Shown one piece after another: positions 58,290 to 64,000 of a stretch of 64,000 nucleotides of DNA. Where the stretch lies: positions 806,001-870,000 of the forward strand of contig JAGTJM010000002.1 of assembly GCA_020747015.1 (NCBI GenBank), in the 5' to 3' direction. How positions within the stretch are numbered: position 1 is the stretch's first letter; each line of letters starts with the position of its first letter. The position numbers and the translations under genes were made by a program. Below the pieces are notes generated by a model. The model did not search any database and was not told where the DNA came from. It saw only the letters and a program-made list of their open reading frames with translations. The DNA comes from Pyrenochaeta sp. MPI-SDFR-AT-0127 (taxonomy: Eukaryota > Ascomycota > Dothideomycetes > Pleosporales > Cucurbitariaceae).

Positions 58290-59261
58290 ATGCGCGCACT
58301 CATCCGCACCGGTACCGACAAGGCGACACTTGGCTTAGACGTCTCACATCCTGAGCCTACATCGGCCGACTCACCAAATAGCTACATCATCAAAACCAAG
58401 GCTACAGCATTAACTCGAGGCGAACTCACTTGGCCCGAGCCACTCACCCCAGCCATCCCGGTCCCAGGGTTTGATTTCGCTGGCGTGGTGCTAGCTGTGC
58501 CCGCTACCTTGGGCGCCAAAGCCTTCCAACCCGGGGATGAAGTCTACGGGCTTACATACCCTTTCAGCGAAAAAGGTAATGCGCGAGATATCACTGTTGC
58601 TGATGAACGAGAGATGAGTCTGAAGCCTAAGAAATTGAGTTGGGAAGAAGCTGCGGCTATACCATTGAGCGCGTTGAGTGCGTGGCAAGGGCTCTTCACT
58701 CATGGGAAGTTAAATGGTCCTCGAGATGGAGAAAAATATGGAAAGAGAGTGCTTGTGACTGCCGCCTCTGGTGGGGTGGGTATCTGGGCGGTGCAACTTG
58801 CACATCGAGCGGGCACCAACGTTGTTGGGACTTGTGGTCCTTCCAATGTCGACTTCGTGAAGAAATTGGGAGCAGATATTGTTTTGGACTACTCGAAGAA
58901 CGATCTCTTGCGGTGGGTCAATGAGGATTGGGAATCTCGCGCTTTTGATGTGGTGATGGATTGTGTTGGCGGCCAGACGCTCACAGATGCGTGGCAATGT
59001 GCAAAAAAAGGGGGGATTGTAATCAGTGTTGCGGAGCCACCTAACCCAAGGAAGCCAGTGGGCGGAGTAGCTGAAGGTGTGGAAGGTGTGTGGTTTATCG
59101 TGGAAGCCAAGCGAGACCAACTAGAGGAAATTACTAGTCTGATCGAAGAAGGAAAGTGCAGAGGGGAGGTGGATAGGGTGTATGAGCTCGAGCAGTGGGA
59201 GGAGGCTTTTGAGCGGCTAGAAGGTGGACATGCTAGAGGAAAGGTTGTATTGAGGGTGTGA
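58290..59261 (+). CDS. Quinone oxidoreductase-like MDR enzyme (zinc-free alcohol dehydrogenase superfamily)
   Basis: Single exon, 323 residues. The N-terminal GroES-like domain includes IPVPGFDFAGVVLAVPATLG and FQPGDEVYGLT; the zinc ligands of classical alcohol dehydrogenases are missing. The Rossmann domain has VLVTAASGGVGIWAVQLAHRAG, the NADPH-type glycine motif of quinone oxidoreductases. It is followed by DVVMDCVGG and a C-terminal YELEQWEEAFERLEGGHARGKVVLRV, typical of the group. Such enzymes reduce quinones, enals or enones with NADPH. Similar genes sit in secondary-metabolite clusters as trans-enoyl reductases, but no synthase is near. Pairing with the divergent GST gene suggests detoxification of electrophiles (inference). 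Confidence 0.9.
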   Translation: MRALIRTGTDKATLGLDVSHPEPTSADSPNSYIIKTKATALTRGELTWPEPLTPAIPVPGFDFAGVVLAVPATLGAKAFQPGDEVYGLTYPFSEKGNARDITVADEREMSLKPKKLSWEEAAAIPLSALSAWQGLFTHGKLNGPRDGEKYGKRVLVTAASGGVGIWAVQLAHRAGTNVVGTCGPSNVDFVKKLGADIVLDYSKNDLLRWVNEDWESRAFDVVMDCVGGQTLTDAWQCAKKGGIVISVAEPPNPRKPVGGVAEGVEGVWFIVEAKRDQLEEITSLIEEGKCRGEVDRVYELEQWEEAFERLEGGHARGKVVLRV

Positions 59262-61071
59262 TAAACCCTGCAGGCAGAGACTAGAATCAATACTACGAAA
59301 GAGTAGAAAGGCTGCCAGGGTGACCGTTTTCCTACCTAAATGATGCAGGCTACCAGAACTGCAACATGTCAAGCAAACGAGGCAAAGTCTTGGTTCCGCG
59401 GACGGCATGCGGCGGGGTTCTGAGTAATCCGGTTCTGAAATTGGTCATGCGTCTCGAGTTGATGAGGGGTTTTTTGATACAGACGGAATGAACAGAAAAT
59501 AGATGGATGGCCCAGCATCTTCGGAAGCCGGAAATGCCTGGGTGCGAGACTGTGAGACCTTGGCTACGATGCAGAATCGCGTCTTCGTAGCATCCGAAAG
59601 TTGACGGACTTCCAAGCCCATCAAGAAGGCGGCAATATGGACTTGCAGAATGTTCATGTGACACAGCATGGCGATAAGAGGCAAGTTATGGAGCTGGTGG
59701 GCTAGACAGCTGTCAGCTTGAACCACCACTTTTGCAGAATTGGTACCGATGGCTTGCCCATGTTGGCCGGCTTTGCGAGTGCTAGGCAGGAATTTGATGC
59801 CTGGCCGATCCGCGCCGATGAGTCACCTGCAGAAAGCTGCAGGTCTCGGCACTGGAGTCTTGAACGAAGGGCACTATGCTGGTGAGGCCATACTTGACAT
59901 CTGGGCAAGATGAAAATGCAAGAATGTGGATTTGAGGTGTGCGAGTAGCGGCATGTTAGAAGCCCATCTTAACATTGAGGAGCCGCCTCGAAGATATCTC
60001 TCTAGTCGTCGTTCCATGACCATGAGCGGATCGTCCTCTGTCAGCCGGAAACGACCGGATAGCGGCCACCACCCTCAACGACGCCGATCAACGTAGGGTC
60101 TGCGTGTAGAAATACCCATTGGGTAGCGTGCAGGGGGCCAAGAAGCGAGAAAGCTTAAGTGGATTAGACATATGGCGCAGGTGACGTTGATGGCCACCAT
60201 GGCCAATAGCATCAAGAGGAAGTGCGCGGAGAGCGGAACTGCAAGTGTCCTCGGACGAAGCCTGGAGATGCCCGGCATGGGTTTTGGCGCAGACAGCAAA
60301 AGCGAACAACGCGAACGTGAGCAGGCGGGATTGGAGGGCGCTATGCGAGGCTTGGAAAAGTTGCCATGCAGCGCCTGTCTGGAAGCGCAAACGGAAGAAG
60401 CTGTTCACCGAAGCCGATGCAAGTTGTGGCTGGCCGTCGTCTAGGTCCCGGTCACCCAAGCATGGCGTGACACCTCAGCTTATGCCCCGCATCAGACAAA
60501 GCGATGACTGTCTGCCTGGAGCAAGTGCTTCTAAACAGACTTGTCATGGTGAGTAGCTGCACATGCCTGTCCAGATATTGCGGGAACTCTGCACTGGTGG
60601 AGCCATGTAGAGGCTAAAGCGTGGCTGACGAATAGTGTCCGGCCAGGGTCCGTGCTTGCCAGGGTCCGCGATCAACTGTAGTCGCGACTGGCATACATAC
60701 GCCCCCCAGATGTCACATCTGAACAGCGTTGCGATCGGAGAAGCTTCGCGATTCGCGCTGACACACATCTGTCGTGATGACCTGGTCCATAGCCTCTTAT
60801 GTTCCGAATCTTCCGGGGCATAATATAACCCTGAGTCTGTCACATGGAGCCTCGAGGCCTCACCCAGAAAACCTCTCTTTGTACCCGCGTCCTTTGCTGT
60901 CCCCACTAAGCTTAGCCTGTGACTTCGCAGCCCTTCGTTGAAGCAGACACAAAAGGCGCGCCGCGTCCCCATCGCTGTCGTGTTGGTTGGTCATTATTCT
61001 CCTAGTGCTCGCGAGCTATACAGGGCGTACTTGCACCTAGCGAAACCTGATCTCCAAGTCCTGCAACATAC
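59262..61071. other. Intergenic, about 1.8 kb
   Basis: No confirmed gene. A possible small membrane-protein relic on the minus strand (60299-59874) is listed separately. A 142-codon minus-strand frame (60972-60544) has no recognisable feature. Confidence 0.4.
59874..60299 (-). pseudogene. Possible small membrane-protein gene or relic with one in-frame TGA
   Basis: One minus-strand frame runs 141 codons and is interrupted by a single TGA. Upstream of it are a hydrophobic helix (AHFLLMLLAMVAINVTCAICLIHL) and RYPMGISTRRPYVDRRR. Downstream is GWWPLSGRFRLTEDDPLMVM then ERRLERYLRGGSSMLRWASN, ending in TAG at 59876-59874. The downstream part looks strongly protein-like. A 42-nt intron from the GT in CCAATGG|GTATTT to GTTGAG would remove the stop and keep frame, but both sites are weak. 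No ATG start was found for the first part. Confidence 0.3.
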
Positions 61072-63009
61072 ATGCCGAGTCGTCGAGCTGCGAAGATAGC
61101 TACTGCGGCTCTGCTGCTGGGGCTGGTACTCCTGCCTGTGGTGGCCGCACACGGCAATGAGCACAATGGCGAGCCCATGGACATGAGCGAGCATAACGCT
61201 CCAATATTGCCACCACAAGACGACCGGCTGCCGCATAGCTATTGGAGCCTCTCCGAACACATTTCGCTCATGTATTGGCACATTGCCCTGGAGATTCTGG
61301 CATGGGTTGTGATCCTGCCAGTCGGTAGGTGCTTCAGGCTCCCATTGTTGTAACTGGACTAATCTCCCCAAGCTGTCATGCTGAGCATTGCGCGCTCTCA
61401 ATTCACCCTACCTTTGCAGTTAGCATTCCTTGTTACTAATGCCTTCGCGCTCATCCTCGGCCTTGTGTACAACCATAAGACTCCGGAGCTGTATGCGGAC
61501 AACGCACACAGCAAGACAGGATGGGCCATCACCTGGACAGCTTCAGCGTGGGTCTTCATGGCTTTGATCCAGATCTACGTTAGGCCACCTCAGGCGCAAT
61601 CGATGGGAATTGAAGGCGCTCAGCGAGTGACTACTGCAAACATGGCGAGGTATCAGCGCGTCCAGAATGAGGAGCTCCTAGACCCATCAAGATGGTCGAA
61701 CGACTCTGGCCAGGGCACTGAGCGAAATTCAGCTTCTTTATATGGTCATTCTCGGTCACCTAGTGTGGAATCTGAGAATCAGCATTTTGCGGGTCCAACG
61801 CGCAACTATACCCACGATGATCTGAACTCGTTTGACGATGACGTTGAGAAGCGCGGCTTCTTGCAAAATGCCCCAGTGAAGAAGTTCTTAACGCGCAATG
61901 TGGCGCGGTTTGCGGTTGGTCGGACCCTGAAAGGCATCCGCTTCGTCTACATCGTACTCGAGCGCACGATGCTCATTCAAGGGCTTGTAGCTATCATGAG
62001 TGGAACCGTGGTCTATGGCGGCATTGGAGTAAGTATCCCACAAGGCTGAGTCTGGTTGACGGACTAACAATCTGTGTCCAGAGAGGTGGAGCTGTTTTTA
62101 ACGTCCTTGCTCATTACGTGAAAGGCGCAATCTTCTTCCTTTACGGTCTTCTCACACTTGGACGATGGATGGGAGCTTTCGCGGATTTCGGGTGGGCGTG
62201 GAATGTCAAGCCTTCGAAGGAGATTGTCGGTCGTCGGAGGGCGGCACTGCCTTCGGCAGAGTTTACCGAATCTTTCGTCATCTGGCTTTACGGTGTCATC
62301 GACGTCTTCCTCGAACATCTGGCTGCATGGGGCGATGAATGGACTGCGCAAGATCTAGAACATGTATCCATCTCTGTCCTATTCTTCGGTGGTGGTCTGG
62401 TAAGCAATACCATCGAGGTCTCCTTTTAGCAACATTTGCTAATCATCTTCCTAGTTGGGCATGATTGTTGAATCGAAAACCATGAGACAGTTGCTAAGCA
62501 GCGCGGTCGTTCCTCTGCAGTCCCGTTTTGATGGCGGGCCCTGGCAAGAGCCACGCCAGTGGCGCATTTCTATGAATCCGTTACCTGCTCTTATCATCAT
62601 GCTTCTTGGCAAGCTGATGAGCTCTCATCACCAAGATTCGATGCTTTCGACAATGATCCATGGCCAGTGGGGTAGTATGTTCATGGGCTTCGCCCTCGCG
62701 CGTGTACTTACTTACGTTACTCTGTACATCTCACCGCCGACATCGTACCTACCTTCGCGACCGCCAACTGAGATTGTGGCCGCCTTCTGCCTTGTATCTG
62801 GAGGCATTACATTTATGCTGAGCAACAAGGATACCGTTGCGGTGCTCGAGGATTACAAGCTCGATGCTATGTTCACTTTCACGGTGACAATGGGGCTAAC
62901 CGCCATTCTCATGGCGTGGACTACCGTTCTGGTCGCCATCAAGGGCTGGGCCATCCGCAAGGAGTGTAAGACTGGATATGCGAATGGCCACGCTGGGGAT
63001 TTGGCATAG
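61072..63009 (+). CDS. Ytp1-like integral membrane protein (DUF2427 plus Ytp1 domains)
   Basis: Four exons, 61072-61324, 61373-62028, 62082-62399 and 62455-63009, giving 593 residues; all introns are GT-AG. The protein has a cleavable-looking signal peptide (ATAALLLGLVLLPVVAAHG), then a His-rich luminal stretch (HGNEHNG, MSEHN). The DUF2427 segment follows (YWSLSEHISLMYWHIALEILAWVVILPVA and further helices). A Ser-rich loop (about residues 185-255) comes next, and then the Ytp1 domain with many membrane helices (RFVYIVLERTMLIQGLVAIMSG, AHYVKGAIFFLYGLLTLGRWMG, LFFGGGLLGMIVESK). About ten membrane segments in all. The family is related to yeast Ytp1, of unknown function; weak similarity to respiratory proteins has been noted for it. 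Confidence 0.9.
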
Positions 63010-63523
63010 CCCTCTTCTTCGGAAACGCAGCTCTCTTTCTTATCGGCAGGCCTTCCACACACGCTTGCTGCCTCATTTTCTGGCGCTCGAAAACACCTTT
63101 GGCGCGGCATTCCTGCGATGTACTCCCTCTTTTCTTTACGACTCTATGTGTTCTGACTTTATGATACCACTGCGCTATACCCCCTCTCTTAAGGAACGGC
63201 GACAGGCTAGTGCGTTGCATCTGCAACCTATGCGTGCAGGAAGTGGTAATACTAATGCGGATTTTATTGGATGTGTGGCTTCGCGGATGTGAAGTCTCGT
63301 GACTGGTAAGGATGGCATGAAATGAGTTGATTGAGAAAGCGGATGATGAAATGGGTAGGGTCTAGATCAATGATAGTAATGAGTCGTATTACGCATCATT
63401 TAAAGTTTCACGTTTATGTTCGGAAGATGTGGACCTACAGTCATGCTCCTATTGGAGTCCGCTTCCGGGGGTATCTCGTCGTAAATACTCCACTTCTCCT
63501 TCTTCCCAAAATGCTCTTGCGTC
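63010..63523. other. Convergent intergenic region, about 510 bp
   Basis: Between the 3' ends of the Ytp1-like and DAM1 genes. No other feature seen. Confidence 0.45.
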
Positions 63524-64000
63524 CTACAAGCCTCCACGTACCCCTCGGCCTCTTCCAGTCCCCCTCGCAATCCCACTGCCACCTCTTGCTCCTCTTGCTG
63601 TACCACCACGCGTAGGAATACCACCTCCACGTCCGCCAGCTCGGGGAATCCCACCTCTTCCTCTTGGCGCGCCTGATGTTTTTGATGCTGGCGCCGGTGT
63701 TTGAGGGTTCTGAAACTTTGACGAGATCTTGCTACTGGGCGGATTGTCGACGAATGAAGTATCGGTGGTCAAGAAAGTTGCCTCCATGTCGTCAGGCCCC
63801 TGGGACCGATTCAGATTCGTGGACCCAAGGTCTGAATAGTTCTGCGGTCTCTTGAAGGACTCCGCAATCGGTGCCTATATAGATCTGGGGTTAATTTTGG
63901 TCCCTCTATGTTCCAATATCCCTTCCCACCATGCCTGGATACCATGCATACCTCTGGAAAGTCGACACAGAAAGCGTTCATATTCATCCCATACAGAAAG
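63524..64000 (-). CDS. DAM1: DASH complex subunit Dam1, 3' part (5' end beyond the window)
   Basis: Minus strand, partial: an exon running in from the window edge (64000-63952), a 77-nt GT-AG intron (63951-63875), and a last exon 63874-63524. The first piece reads FLYGMNMNAFCVDFPE, and joining continues APIAESFKRPQNYSDLG. The FLYG-x-x-x-N-x-(F/W)-CVDFP block is the conserved core end of Dam1 in fungi. The tail contains DMEATFLTTDTSFVDNPP and ends in an Arg-Gly-rich region (RGRGG, RGARGG, GRGRGVRGG). Dam1 is a subunit of the ten-protein DASH ring that couples kinetochores to spindle microtubules; the C-terminal tail contacts microtubules and the Ndc80 complex. The basic RG-rich tail would suit microtubule binding. 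The N-terminal part is not in the window. Confidence 0.85.

Overview
The window is nuclear DNA from a filamentous ascomycete (Pezizomycotina). The evidence is many short spliceosomal introns (about 45-125 nt, one of 401 nt), GT-AG and occasional GC-AG boundaries with CTAAC/CTAAT-like branch points, and fungus-specific families (Zn2Cys6 regulator, DASH subunit Dam1, Sds23, Mon1, DUF2434, Ytp1-like). A dothideomycete such as a Pleosporales member seems likely from the feel of the proteins, but that is inference. I rebuilt gene models by hand from frame continuity and family motifs; none has been compared with transcripts.

Layout. 0-5.2 kb, all on +: SDHAF3 (succinate dehydrogenase assembly), a Cys-rich protein ending in a possible CaaX box, the V-ATPase assembly factor Pkr1, and an AMSH/sst2-type JAMM deubiquitinase. 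7.0-11.1 kb, on -: a small hypothetical protein, an aldose 1-epimerase, and a Zn2Cys6 regulator whose zinc cluster lies on two short 5' exons. 11.1-20.3 kb: a 9.2 kb stretch where I recognise no gene. 20.3-26.5 kb: a tyrosine phosphatase (+), a PRISE-type reductase (+) and Mon1 (-). 27.4-32.1 kb: an acidic hypothetical protein (+), a decayed gene on - (about 28.73-29.38 kb), and a Dal5-type MFS transporter (-). 33.3-45.2 kb, on +: a disordered conserved protein, Sds23, and a 1598-residue EFA6/Yel1-like Sec7-PH Arf exchange factor. 47.7-54.2 kb: a seven-exon metacaspase (+), then on - an AMMECR1 protein, ribosomal protein eL29 and a DUF2434 membrane protein. 54.6-59.3 kb: an F-box-like hypothetical protein (+), an A+T-richer stretch with a frameshifted coding relic, an omega-like glutathione transferase (-) and a divergent quinone-oxidoreductase-like MDR enzyme (+). 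59.9-64 kb: a possible small membrane-protein relic (-), a Ytp1-like membrane protein (+), and the 3' part of DAM1 (-) running off the right edge.

Function. Most genes are housekeeping and this is not a biosynthetic cluster. Several act in endomembrane traffic or acidification (Pkr1, AMSH, Mon1, the Arf exchange factor). Sds23, Dam1 and the metacaspase touch cell-cycle control, mitosis and cell death or proteostasis. The GST and MDR genes share one divergent promoter and may be a small redox or detoxification pair. The unusual points are three introns whose frames require GC-AG splicing, a 401-nt Mon1 intron that stays open for about 185 nt, two decayed genes hidden in other frames, and the long gene-poor gap. 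I found no tRNA or rRNA gene, no intact transposon and no CRISPR array.
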